Below are positions 43,201 to 51,294 of a stretch of DNA of 64,000 nt, piece after piece. The notes beneath the pieces were generated by a model. It made no database searches. It was given only the letters and a program-made list of their open reading frames with translations, and was not told the origin of the DNA. Origin of the DNA: Paenibacillus athensensis. GTDB taxonomy: Bacteria > Bacillota > Bacilli > Paenibacillales > NBRC-103111. Within the stretch, counting starts at the first letter, position 1, and each line of letters opens with the position of its first letter. The translations under genes were made by a program, and so were the position numbers. The stretch covers positions 1-64,000 of the forward strand of contig NZ_MYFO02000013.1 of the NCBI RefSeq assembly GCF_004514475.2. The letters are read 5' to 3'.

Positions 43201-43743
43201 ATGCAAAACATTTCGCACTACGCGATCCCGATCGCGCTCGTTGCGCTCATCGTCTATCGACGCAGCAAACGCAGCATCGGCTTTCAAAAGCTGCGCCCCG
43301 GACGGTTGAAATTCCGGCTCGTCGTGTTCGGCCTCATCGGCCTTTTGATCCTCTCCGTCGGCTTCATGCATCCGATCCATTTTATCGCTTATGCGCTTGG
43401 CCTCGGCGCCGGTCTTCTGCTCGGCCGCGAAGCGATCCGTCACACCCGCTTCGAGCAGCGCGTCGACGGCTGGTACGCCCGCACCCATATCTGGGTCGAG
43501 CTCACTGTATTGGCCCTGTTTCTCGGCCGGATCGCCTACAGGATCATCGCCATGATGACAACGTCTGCGGGAACAACAACGATGAACCCGAACGATCCGA
43601 TGCAAATGACGCGCGACCCGTGGACGGCCGGCATTTTCTTCGTCATCATTTCCTACTATATGCTGTATTACGGCTACCTGCTGCGCGAGGAGCGCAAGCT
43701 GGAGAAAGCCGCCGTTCCGGCGGAGGTGGAGAATCCTGCGTGA
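43201..43743 (+). CDS. CcdC-like (DUF1453) membrane protein
   Basis: 180 residues after GGAGGATC. Four to five transmembrane helices: YAIPIALVALIVY, LVVFGLIGLLILSVGFMHP, FIAYALGLGAGLLLGREAI, WVELTVLALFLGRIAYRI and AGIFFVIISYYMLYYGYLL. The RSKRSIGFQKLRPGRLKFR stretch is typical of CcdC. B. subtilis CcdC lies near cytochrome c maturation genes but is not needed for it; no such genes are seen here. Confidence 0.8.
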   Translation: MQNISHYAIPIALVALIVYRRSKRSIGFQKLRPGRLKFRLVVFGLIGLLILSVGFMHPIHFIAYALGLGAGLLLGREAIRHTRFEQRVDGWYARTHIWVELTVLALFLGRIAYRIIAMMTTSAGTTTMNPNDPMQMTRDPWTAGIFFVIISYYMLYYGYLLREERKLEKAAVPAEVENPA

Positions 43744-44234
43744 CAGCTTGGGTACTTGCGTGATTCGCGTAGAGCGATGCCGGCCTTACGCGTAGCTGGC
43801 TGGCCTGACAATTCGATAAGAATCTGCCGCGAGCGCGGCGCATGGCGCGGAGTACAATGACGCTTGACCCGGAACAGATGCAGTCGACGACTCCGCCGTT
43901 GTGGCGCACACGGCTTGCCGAAATAAATCCTCTGCCATGCCAACAAGCTTCCCGTTCCGCCTATCGAATATCGCCTCACTTCAAGCCGACAGCCTGCTGT
44001 ACAAGCGCGTCAGCTCGGAGCGAAGCGCATTCGCGCAGGTGGATAAGGAAGCTTTTTTTTGCCGGGTAGCCTTTGCTTGCCGCTGAAGCTGATCGGATCG
44101 GTGCGTCGGGAGCTGCGGTTGTTTTGCTGATATTGGTTGGCTAGTTAGAGTAATAGGTAGGATCATCGTTTAAGATCGTTTGAGGTGGACCGTATCATAA
44201 GTGAGGCGAAAAGTTGACGTTGCTTGCTAGCGGA
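43744..44234. other. 491-bp gap without a recognisable gene
   Basis: Only short unlike frames on both strands. A fragment at 44182-44210 (GGACCGTATCATAAGTGAGG) resembles the repeat family found at 46.75, 47.89 and 49.69 kb. The gap marks the left border of the AT-richer accessory region. Confidence 0.45.
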
Positions 44235-44909
44235 TTAAATTGTATTTGTGTTACGCTTTGATAATTTAAGAAAATGGAAACCAACCACTACAATCCATGC
44301 GTAATAAGACATTATCAGAAATCGACCGATAAGACCTGCATAAACACCAGGACCAAATGCACCGTCTCTAGGCAGAAAGAACATGAAAGCAAACATCAGT
44401 ACTAGCATAATACATGAAGTGACCAACAGTCTTGTTCGAACAATCTGCCATGCCTTATGTCGAACTAAGGCTAAGCTTATCAAAAACGCCGCGATCGGGG
44501 TATAATCTAAGGATGCTCCCAAAACATGCATTTGGCCGCTAAATGTGGCTTTGTTCTGATAAATAACAATGGGATCCGTAACAAATATTCCGGCAATGAA
44601 TAACCCGGTTGCGCTCATTAACAAGATGATCAGGCTGATGTAAATCATTATCGAACGTAGCTGTGAAACGATGACAATTCCTATAGACACTAGACTCAGT
44701 GCGATAAGATAAAAACAGAGATGCATCAACCAACCGAATTTTCCGAGGGCGTATTCACTGATAAACCGCCAGGTCGGATCAAATTCACGCTCTAAAACAT
44801 GCAGGCTCGCCAGAATGATGATAAAGAGTGAGCTTGTCAGGATGGATAATTTAGCAGCTGAGACAGAAATGCTCGAATACGGCTTAGTAACGTTGTTTAT
44901 TTCGCTCAT
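44235..44909 (-). CDS. DUF998-family membrane protein
   Basis: About 224 residues from ATG 44909 with AGGGGGG upstream. Around six transmembrane helices; FDPTWRFISEYALGKFGWLMHLCFYLIAL is typical of DUF998. AT-rich codon use compared with flanking core genes. Its ATG overlaps the upstream stop as ATGA. Last gene of the ArsR–SRPBCC operon. Confidence 0.85.
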   Translation of the reverse strand: MSEINNVTKPYSSISVSAAKLSILTSSLFIIILASLHVLEREFDPTWRFISEYALGKFGWLMHLCFYLIALSLVSIGIVIVSQLRSIMIYISLIILLMSATGLFIAGIFVTDPIVIYQNKATFSGQMHVLGASLDYTPIAAFLISLALVRHKAWQIVRTRLLVTSCIMLVLMFAFMFFLPRDGAFGPGVYAGLIGRFLIMSYYAWIVVVGFHFLKLSKRNTNTI

Positions 44910-45379
44910 GTCGTGCCCCCCTGTGAGTTGGTTCGAATCATGGTTGATTCGTATCCTCCACCTGGATAAACCCAACGACCTGAATTCGTATTGCCATCCT
45001 TACTCCAGATGCCTTTATAGTAAGCTGGCGAGCCTATTTCACCGCCCCAGATGGTTAATGAATTCTCATCGACCTCATATGTGTAATCAAATGTACTGCC
45101 GTGATTGTCGTATATACGTGATTTCAAATACTCACTTGGTGATTCTGCAAAGAAATCCTTCGTAAAGCCGATGATCTCTATTCCTTTAATGTTACGACCA
45201 TTATGGATAAGATTAAACCGTTGAATGAGGAAGTAACCCCCATCCATCCACTCATAGGAGATCTCTCCGTCAATTTCAGGACCCCTAACTTTCCAATGAC
45301 CTACCAATCTTTCGAGACATTCGAGGCCGGGATACGGATGAATCTGCTTCTCAGCTCCAGAAGCATTAGGTTTCTCCAT
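44906..45379 (-). CDS. DUF1579-like/lipocalin-type small protein
   Basis: About 157 residues from ATG 45379 behind GGAGGG. CLERLVGHWKVRGPEIDGEISYEWMDGGYFLIQRF and a series of short strands (SRIYDNHGSTFDYTYEVDENSLTIWGG, YYKGIWSKDGNTNSGRW) suggest a small beta-barrel of the DUF1579 type. It may bind a small hydrophobic ligand. Coupled to the DUF998 gene. Confidence 0.75.
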   Translation of the reverse strand: MEKPNASGAEKQIHPYPGLECLERLVGHWKVRGPEIDGEISYEWMDGGYFLIQRFNLIHNGRNIKGIEIIGFTKDFFAESPSEYLKSRIYDNHGSTFDYTYEVDENSLTIWGGEIGSPAYYKGIWSKDGNTNSGRWVYPGGGYESTMIRTNSQGGTT

Positions 45380-45447
45380 ATAAATCCCTCCATACATTTT
45401 GGGTTAGCAACTTGTAAAATACATTCCTCTATGCAGCCAGTGATACC

Positions 45448-45924
45448 CTAAATGGAATGCTTATTCAACAGGAGAGCGAACCGATCCATGAGTTCAACAA
45501 TCCCTTCAGTCATCCCTGATTGAAGCGCTCCGTCGCGAATCTCGACCGAAGGATATATTGTTGTTTCCGTGAGGTTTGTTCTATTGCCCGGCAGTTCATC
45601 GAATGTTACCGTGACTAATCCGACTGCAGGAACGCCTTCGAATTCATAGGTATGTACTAGTCGTTCAGGCAAGAGTACTTCGTGAAAAACTCCGTTGTAT
45701 GCATACTTGTTACCTTCGGAATCCTGACTGATGTATCTCCAAATGCCTCCCTTCTTCGCTTCTAAGCTATCAACCATCGTACTCATTTTGCTCGGTCCCC
45801 ACCATTCAGGGATATAAGCGGCATCTGTCCACATGTGGGAAACAAGCTCGCGGGGAGCCCCGAATACGCGGTTTATAATCACTTCCTGTTTATTGGGTTC
45901 CGCAATTATTGTTGTTTTGGACAT
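45448..45924 (-). CDS. SRPBCC (AHSA1-like) domain protein
   Basis: About 158 residues from ATG 45924, supported by AGAGGAG. AHSA1 pattern: IINRVFGAPRELVSHMWTDAAYIPEWWGPSKM, GGIWRYISQDSEGNKYAYNGVFHEVLLPERLVHTYEF, and a final helix GMTEGIVELMDRFALLL. SRPBCC proteins bind or transform hydrophobic molecules. It is 28 bp behind an ArsR regulator, a very common pairing. Confidence 0.92.
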   Translation of the reverse strand: MSKTTIIAEPNKQEVIINRVFGAPRELVSHMWTDAAYIPEWWGPSKMSTMVDSLEAKKGGIWRYISQDSEGNKYAYNGVFHEVLLPERLVHTYEFEGVPAVGLVTVTFDELPGNRTNLTETTIYPSVEIRDGALQSGMTEGIVELMDRFALLLNKHSI

Positions 45925-45952
45925 GTTCCATTCTCCTCTTCCGAATAAAGTT

Positions 45953-46285
45953 TCAACTCGTTTGGTTCTGCTGTCCCTGTACTCTGTTGAGAAGAGCGTC
46001 CAACCGTTCAAATTGCTCTTCCTTGGCATCGAGGAACGATTGCACCCACCGGTCCAATTCTGCTAACTGTTCCTTCCTTACCGTAAATATCCGCCGATTC
46101 GCCTCGGCCTGGACGTTGACGAGTTTGGCATCGGTAAGCACCCGGAGATGCTTTGACGACTGGGGCAATCGGAGTCCGAGCCGGTCGGCAATTTCCCCGA
46201 GTGTGAGGGCGCCTCCATCCCGTAACAGTTCCATGATATTCAAACGGGTTGGTTCAGCAAGGGCACTTAGTGTTGCCGAGTTCAT
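45953..46285 (-). CDS. ArsR-family transcriptional regulator
   Basis: 110 residues. Winged helix LSALAEPTRLNIMELLRDGGALTLGEIADRLGLRLPQSSKHLRVL, wing AEANRRIFTV and a C-terminal helix. No metal-binding Cys, so not a classical metal sensor; it belongs to the type paired with AHSA1 proteins. Likely first gene and autoregulator of the four-gene operon running to 44235. Confidence 0.92.
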   Translation of the reverse strand: MNSATLSALAEPTRLNIMELLRDGGALTLGEIADRLGLRLPQSSKHLRVLTDAKLVNVQAEANRRIFTVRKEQLAELDRWVQSFLDAKEEQFERLDALLNRVQGQQNQTS

Positions 46286-46909
46286 TGAGCCTGTCTCCTT
46301 TCCGATTCGGTACCTGAATCACGATCGGCTTACCATAATCAAGATATCACGGAACCTTGTTTCCTTCAAGGGAAATTTCATATAAAGTAAAGTTAATTAG
46401 GATTAACCAACTTTCAGATGGTAAACTGTCATCCGGATTCATGAGACAGGCGCAGAGGCGTGACCCAATAACTGTGGCACCTCGGCCAACTCCCTTCGAG
46501 GACATTATCGCAAGAATGGTAAAGTTACTGGCAATTTGGGAAGAGATCGAAGCACCCAAATGGATTACAATGAAAAGTAGAGATTCGAACATTGCCTTCC
46601 TACCGTGTTGCCTGCCATCGTCATCTCACTGGTTATGACAAGGCGTTGGTAGTCAAGCGTGTTCATTTATTTTCCATTCAGTGATGTACGAATAGTAACC
46701 ATCGGGACAGCTGCGAGGAAGCAGCTGTTCTATCCTACTTTCGCCTTAGCGATGATACGGAGAACCGTATCACAAATAACGGCAAGATCTCAGAAGGGGA
46801 ATCTGCTGCTTAAATAGAAATATGATACAAAACGCGATTTTGCATGGAGCAAGTCTCTACCTGTCGCAGACCCCTCTTTTGTTTAAAATTAGGGAAGGAG
46901 AATGACTGG
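46286..46909. other. 624-bp gap in the accessory region
   Basis: Holds the promoter region of the ArsR operon on the left and that of the cyclase-fold gene on the right. A frame at 46347-46592 (minus) has no supporting ribosome-binding site or homology I recognise; it may be decayed coding DNA. A copy of the palindromic repeat family lies at 46751-46790. Confidence 0.45.
46751..46790 (+). repeat. Degenerate copy of the accessory-region palindromic repeat
   Basis: GGAGAACCGTATCACAAATAACGGCAAG resembles the right two-thirds of the element at 47886-47937 (GGTGAACC..TACCATAAGTAACGGCAAG). The left arm is lost. Confidence 0.5.
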
Positions 46910-47887
46910 ATGGTGATTTCAAGATCAGTCATGGAGTGGTTACTTGATTCTGACCCTTCGATCCGTTGGCAAGTCATGCGCGATCTGATTGGTGCGTCCG
47001 CAGATGAGGTTGCAGCCGAACGTGCACTGGTCGCCACCAAGGGAGTCGGCGCTCGATTGCTTGCTCTTCAACAGGCCGACGGGTCGTGGGCTGGCGCGGC
47101 ATGGAACCGAGGGTGGGATTCCACCATGCATGTCTTGTCGCTGTTGAGAGAATTAGGCCTCGATCCCGCAAGCGAGGCGGCAATTCGAGCGGTGAGCCTG
47201 GTCCGCGATCAAGTGAAGTGGAGGGGATGGGGCGAGGACGGAACGTGGCGGGGAGGGGAATGGGAAGGCATTCCCTTCTTCGCAGGTGAGGTAGAGCCTT
47301 GCATTAACGGCCAAGTGGCGGCGGGCGGTGCCTATTTCGGCCAGAATGTTCAGCGAATCGTCGATCGTCTGCTTAACGAGCAACTGCCTGACGGTGGTTG
47401 GAACTGCGAGGCTCATAACGGCTCACTGCACTCTTCGTTTAACACAACGATCTGTGCGTTAGAAGCGTTGCTAGAATACGAACTGTCCTTTGGAAGCAAG
47501 GCTGAGGTGACGGAGTCTCGCCTGCGCGGGCAAGAGTATCTCCTCGATCGCAGACTCTTCAAGAGGCTGTCTACAGGAGAGGTGATCGAGCGAGACCGCA
47601 AAGGCGGGACGGTCTGGATGCGATTCTCCTTTCCGACTTGGTGGCACTACGACGTGCTGCGGGGACTCGAGTATCTGCGCAAAGCCGGCGCTACGCCAGA
47701 CGAGCGTGTAGCTGAGGCGATTGAATTGGTGGAATCGAAGCGGAACAGTGAAGGCCGGTGGCTTCTCGAGTACCAGCACCCCGGCATGATGCCGGTCGAG
47801 CTGAATGAGGGGGAGGGACAAACGAGCCGGTGGATTACACTGCGGGCCTTACGTGTGTTGAACTGGTATTTAGCGGGGAACACATAA
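46910..47887 (+). CDS. Squalene-cyclase/prenyltransferase-fold (alpha-alpha toroid) protein
   Basis: About 325 residues from ATG 46910, with AAGGAGAATG upstream. Helical repeats with QW-like motifs: LALQQADGSWAGAAWNRGWDSTM, NEQLPDGGWNCEAHNGSLHSSFNTTICALEAL, KRNSEGRWLLEYQHPGMM. This is about half the length of squalene–hopene cyclase and lacks a DxDD motif, so it is a single-domain toroid protein, not a cyclase. It probably binds or processes something in a soluble form; function unknown. Ends exactly in the repeat/terminator hairpin. Confidence 0.8.
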   Translation: MVISRSVMEWLLDSDPSIRWQVMRDLIGASADEVAAERALVATKGVGARLLALQQADGSWAGAAWNRGWDSTMHVLSLLRELGLDPASEAAIRAVSLVRDQVKWRGWGEDGTWRGGEWEGIPFFAGEVEPCINGQVAAGGAYFGQNVQRIVDRLLNEQLPDGGWNCEAHNGSLHSSFNTTICALEALLEYELSFGSKAEVTESRLRGQEYLLDRRLFKRLSTGEVIERDRKGGTVWMRFSFPTWWHYDVLRGLEYLRKAGATPDERVAEAIELVESKRNSEGRWLLEYQHPGMMPVELNEGEGQTSRWITLRALRVLNWYLAGNT

Positions 47888-47941
47888 CTTGCCGTTACAG
47901 ACAGCGCGGTGAACCTTACCATAAGTAACGGCAAGTTTTTT
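47886..47941 (+). terminator. Terminator formed by an intact palindromic repeat
   Basis: 12-bp perfect arms AACTTGCCGTTA/TAACGGCAAGTT around a 28-nt loop, followed by T-run. The left arm overlaps the stop codon of the preceding gene. Related sequences occur at 44.2, 46.75 and 49.69 kb. Confidence 0.85.
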
Positions 47942-48002
47942 GGGTAAAACGCGCAGCAGGCTTGTAAAGGCGCTTTGCCGGGCATGGGTCGGGAAAGGCC
48001 TC

Positions 48003-48284
48003 TTATGGATGAAAAGTCGGGTCAAATTCTATCTCGATGCCAGCGACTTTGCGCCTGTCCTTCATGTGGACTTGCTTGAGCCTGTACACCTGAATATCGC
48101 CAAGATTGAACTTTTCGGCAAACTCGACTGCGCGGCAGAGAAACTCGCCGCTGTCGCTGCTCAATCCTGCAAAGTTCAGGCTGAACAGGTCGTCGCCCGC
48201 TTCCAGCAAACCACTCGGTCCGTGCCGGTCGAGCCGAAACGCTTCTTCCTCGTTAAGCTTGATAAAGTGTTTGGTACTTATCAA
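48003..48284 (-). CDS. Hypothetical ORF directly after the VOC gene
   Basis: 93 codons starting TTG right behind the VOC stop codon, with no good ribosome-binding site. The sequence (FIKLNEEEAFRLDRHGPSGLLEAGDDLFSLNFAGL, EFAEKFNLGDIQVYRLKQV) looks protein-like but matches no family I know. It may be the remnant of a longer gene whose start was lost when the VOC gene was joined to it. Confidence 0.35.
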   Translation of the reverse strand: MISTKHFIKLNEEEAFRLDRHGPSGLLEAGDDLFSLNFAGLSSDSGEFLCRAVEFAEKFNLGDIQVYRLKQVHMKDRRKVAGIEIEFDPTFHP

Positions 48285-48671
48285 TTATTTGGAGACAGGC
48301 ACTTCACTCATCAGGGCATGTACATTTTGGTCTGGGTCATGAAAGAACGCCATCCAAGTTGCTGTTTGCCCCATCTCAGCGATTTTGTGTGGCTTGCCTA
48401 AAAATTGTACATTCCGATTGACTAATGTTTCATACGCAGAGTTGATGTTGTCAACTTTGAAATAGAACACAGAACTGGGATGATCGAACTTGGGGTCTTC
48501 GGCAATGCCCAGTAAAATTTGAATGCCATTACAATCGAAAAATGTCATGTTGGGAATCTGAAACAACAGGTTCAGGCCTAACGTCTCTTGGTAGAATCGA
48601 GTAGCAACTTCCATGTCATGTACACGAATTGAAACTTGTCCAATACCTTTAATTTGAAATTCTGTACTCAT
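48285..48671 (-). CDS. VOC family protein
   Basis: 128 residues, one VOC unit pair: IGQVSIRVHDMEVATRFYQETLGLNLLFQI and SSVFYFKVDNINSAYETLVNRNVQFLGKPH, ending AFFHDPDQNVHALMSE. Resembles glyoxalase/bleomycin-resistance-type proteins. It follows an AraC regulator on the same strand by 79 bp, suggesting control by it. Confidence 0.9.
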   Translation of the reverse strand: MSTEFQIKGIGQVSIRVHDMEVATRFYQETLGLNLLFQIPNMTFFDCNGIQILLGIAEDPKFDHPSSVFYFKVDNINSAYETLVNRNVQFLGKPHKIAEMGQTATWMAFFHDPDQNVHALMSEVPVSK

Positions 48672-48750
48672 TGATTATCTCTCCCTTGTAGCATTGTGCT
48701 TTCCACGTAGTAAATGTAACATGTGTTCATCCAACAGTGCTTTGCCAAAA

Positions 48751-49611
48751 TCACTTTTTTCTAAACACCTGGGGAGAAAAGCCAGTTCTTTGTTTAAAAA
48801 CCTTGTTGAAGGAAGAGACATTTTTGAAGCCCATACTCGAACTAATCTCTGTTACACTGCTCTCAGTTTGAGAAAGAAGACGTTGTGCTTCAAGTATTCT
48901 CTTTTCGATGATGAACTGGTGAGGTGTCTTTTTGAAGAAATGACGAAAGTTGCGAATCAGATGGTTTTTGGATATACATGAGACTCTCGAAACTTCTTCA
49001 AGTGACACGTTTTGGTTGTAATAAGCATGTAAGTATTCGTATGCTAGTGTCAACCGCCGAAATAGTTCTTCCCTAGTTGCTGGTCGTATTCCTGGGAGTG
49101 CATCGATTTCTTGAGAAATTTTCAGGTGAACGTTAACTAATGCTTGCATTAGATTTTGATACTGTTCATCGACCCAGAGATTCTCACTACCGAGCACAGG
49201 CAAGGACTTCTTAAAGTTTTCGATAATTGGAGTTATCAAATGACTATGCTGGTATGACTTTGTGTAAAAATGCAATGGGTGTTTTGATTCCGAAAATGGA
49301 TCGTCTAAGCTCTTCTCTACTCCTAGATGAATTTCGCTGTGAAATTCATCAGCGAAGCCAGCCTTAAAAAATACGCAAAAGGATTCGACTTCTGTTTCTG
49401 ATTCAATTGCAATCGCGTAGTGCTCCCCTTCGTTTAGAAGAAGGTAGCTATCACTTTCAACTGCGTAATGTCCAAGTTTTGTTTTGTAATAGGCGCGACC
49501 ATTACGAAATGTCTTTATGGAAAGTGGTCCTGTACCATCCCAATGATGAATTTTACTACGTGCTTGTAGGACGAAGTTTTGCTGGAACAAAGGGAATTTG
49601 GAATTGGCCAT
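48751..49611 (-). CDS. AraC-family transcriptional regulator
   Basis: 286 residues. N-terminal cupin-like sensor (HYAVESDSYLLLNEGEHYAIAIESETEVESFCVFF) and two C-terminal HTHs: NVSLEEVSRVSCISKNHLIRNFRHFFKKTPHQFIIEKR and SSVTEISSSMGFKNVSSFNKVFKQRTGFSPQVFRK. Ligand unknown. Part of the AT-richer accessory block. Confidence 0.92.
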   Translation of the reverse strand: MANSKFPLFQQNFVLQARSKIHHWDGTGPLSIKTFRNGRAYYKTKLGHYAVESDSYLLLNEGEHYAIAIESETEVESFCVFFKAGFADEFHSEIHLGVEKSLDDPFSESKHPLHFYTKSYQHSHLITPIIENFKKSLPVLGSENLWVDEQYQNLMQALVNVHLKISQEIDALPGIRPATREELFRRLTLAYEYLHAYYNQNVSLEEVSRVSCISKNHLIRNFRHFFKKTPHQFIIEKRILEAQRLLSQTESSVTEISSSMGFKNVSSFNKVFKQRTGFSPQVFRKK

Positions 49612-49693
49612 TTATGAATCCACCCCTTTCCAGATTTCATCTTTCTTAGTTCAAGATTCTACAATAGGCTAACGAATTCCTTTACAGAGAAAA

Positions 49694-49735
49694 GCTTGCC
49701 GTTACAGACAACGCGGTGAACCGTACCATAAATAA
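49694..49735 (+). repeat. Left-arm copy of the accessory-region palindromic repeat
   Basis: GCTTGCCGTTACAGACAACGCGGTGAACCGTACCATAA-type sequence, near identical to 47888-47925 but without the right arm (AAATAAAGACAG instead of TAACGGCAAG). Confidence 0.65.
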
Positions 49736-49770
49736 AGACAGACCACGCATGGTCCCACATGTCATTTTAA

Positions 49771-49799
49771 TGATATAATATCATCAGAATAATATCATC
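49771..49799 (+). promoter_or_regulatory. Toxin–antitoxin promoter with operator repeats
   Basis: A consensus -10 TATAAT lies at 49774-49779. The 11-bp word ATAATATCATC occurs at 49775-49785 and 49789-49799, and the first copy is part of a near-palindrome ATGATATAATATCAT. Such sites overlapping the -10 fit autorepression by the antitoxin or the complex. The -35 is poor. Confidence 0.65.
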
Positions 49800-49814
49800 C
49801 AAGGAGGATGTACG

Positions 49815-50087
49815 ATGAATATTAAACCATCGACTTCAATAAGAAATGACTACAATAATTTTTCCAAGTATTGTCATGAATTGGATGAACCCGTAGTTTT
49901 GACACGGAACGGGGAAGCGGATTTAGTTGTGATGAGCCATGAAGCCTACCGGCGAATGGAAGCTCGCATCAAACTCCAATCCAAACTGCTGATCGCCGAG
50001 AAGCAGATTGCTGAGGGAGAACCACTACTGGACCACGAACAAGTGATGGCAAGGATGCGGAGGAAAATAGATGCTGCCACAGAGTAA
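49815..50087 (+). CDS. Phd/YefM-family antitoxin
   Basis: 90 residues after AAGGAGG. N-terminal DNA-binding fold (IKPSTSIRNDYNNFSKYCHELDEPVVLTRNGEADLVVMSHEAYRRME) and a C-terminal helix that would wrap the toxin (EGEPLLDHEQVMARMRRKIDAATE). Overlaps the toxin gene by 17 bp. Confidence 0.93.
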   Translation: MNIKPSTSIRNDYNNFSKYCHELDEPVVLTRNGEADLVVMSHEAYRRMEARIKLQSKLLIAEKQIAEGEPLLDHEQVMARMRRKIDAATE

Positions 50088-50397
50088 AATCACCTATTCT
50101 CCGGCAGCAGTCGATGATTTCGATGAAATATTCTCTTATATCTCCGCGAACGATATTTCCGCCGCAGACAAGCAGTTGCAAAAATTGGACCACCACCTAT
50201 CCAAGTTGGCGGAATTTCCCGAGATGGGCTCCGTTTTGTCAGAGGACGATTATACACTCGTTCAACGAGGCTACCGTTTTATCGTGGTGAGTCCCTATCT
50301 GATCTTTTACCGGATCATTCGAAGCAATGTGATTATTCATCGCATCTTACACGGACGTAGAGATTATCTTCGCGAACTATTTGGCTCGTATGACTGA
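50071..50397 (+). CDS. RelE/ParE-family toxin
   Basis: 108 residues. ParE-like pattern ITYSPAAVDDFDEIFSYISAN, LAEFPEMGSVLSED, YRFIVVSPYLIFYRII and IIHRILHGRRDYLREL. Family members inhibit gyrase or cut mRNA on the ribosome; the sequence looks more ParE-like, but this cannot be settled by eye. Confidence 0.92.
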   Translation: MLPQSKITYSPAAVDDFDEIFSYISANDISAADKQLQKLDHHLSKLAEFPEMGSVLSEDDYTLVQRGYRFIVVSPYLIFYRIIRSNVIIHRILHGRRDYLRELFGSYD

Positions 50398-50430
50398 AAA
50401 GCAATCCTAATTAAACGCTATCGTTAAACG

Positions 50431-51294
50431 TTACCGCCCCTTCGCCCGCTTCCACGTCTCGTGCAATGCCAACGTTTTGTTCCACAGCGCTTCGCGCTCC
50501 AGCGCGCTGTAGCGAACCAGCTTTTCGCCGAACACGTCCCCGAGCACACCGAGCCAATCGGCCATTGTGCGCAGCTCCGTCGCTTCCATTCCCTGCGGCC
50601 CGCGCCGGTTCCACATGCAGCCGCGCAGCTCATTGCTGCCTGTCGCATGGCGCTGGCGGACCAAAAACAGGTTGATCCACGGCGAATCCGCTGAGGTGCT
50701 GTACATCTCATGCTGCCGCTCGAACGCCCCTGGCCCGGGCACAACGTCCGGCGCATAATCGACGCCGCTGAAAGCGCCAAGCGGATCATGCACAAGCCGC
50801 CAGCCGTTATCCGCTTCGCCGGAAGCGGTCAAGCCGTAGGTCAGCGGCCCTTGGGCATAATCGCCGAATTGCATCGGCAGCGGCTCGTAAGGCATATCGC
50901 CCAGCCCGACGTCGACGAGCCAAATCCGCTCGCCGGGCGGCTCCTCGGGCAGCTCAACGGTCATGCCGAGGTGAAAGCCGTTGATGCGCGGAGCTTCTCC
51001 CTTAGGCTGCACCCCGCCCCTGTGCCAGCGAACCTGATAACCCAACGTCCGCAGCAAAGCCCCAAACGCGCCGTTCAGATGAAAGCAGTAGCCGCTCCTC
51101 CCTCCGGTCATCAGCTCGACCGATTGGCGCACGTCAATCGCCGCCGGACGTCCGGCAAAAATATCGATCGTCTCCCACGGCAGCCGTTCCACATGAGCGC
51201 GATGCAGCTCAAACAAAAACGCGCGGCTCGGCGGCTGCGCTTCGGCTACGCCCAGCCGCTGTAAATACGCCCTTACTTGCTCCTCAGTCAGCAT
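50431..51294 (-). CDS. nat: Arylamine N-acetyltransferase
   Basis: About 287 residues from ATG 51294, since GGGAGG lies 6 nt upstream. Catalytic triad visible: Cys70 (GRSGYCFHLN), His108 (INGFHLGM), Asp128 (LVDVGLGD). The usual RGGxCxE reads RSGYCFH here, with Glu replaced by His. It transfers acetyl from acetyl-CoA to arylamines or hydrazines. Its start lies inside the end of the ABC exporter gene by 11 bp, suggesting a joint detoxification role. Confidence 0.93.
   Translation of the reverse strand: MLTEEQVRAYLQRLGVAEAQPPSRAFLFELHRAHVERLPWETIDIFAGRPAAIDVRQSVELMTGGRSGYCFHLNGAFGALLRTLGYQVRWHRGGVQPKGEAPRINGFHLGMTVELPEEPPGERIWLVDVGLGDMPYEPLPMQFGDYAQGPLTYGLTASGEADNGWRLVHDPLGAFSGVDYAPDVVPGPGAFERQHEMYSTSADSPWINLFLVRQRHATGSNELRGCMWNRRGPQGMEATELRTMADWLGVLGDVFGEKLVRYSALEREALWNKTLALHETWKRAKGR

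Noticed and set aside
46347-46592. 81-codon minus-strand gene
   Set aside because: No ribosome-binding site, low-information sequence and a competing frame on the other strand; may be decayed DNA.
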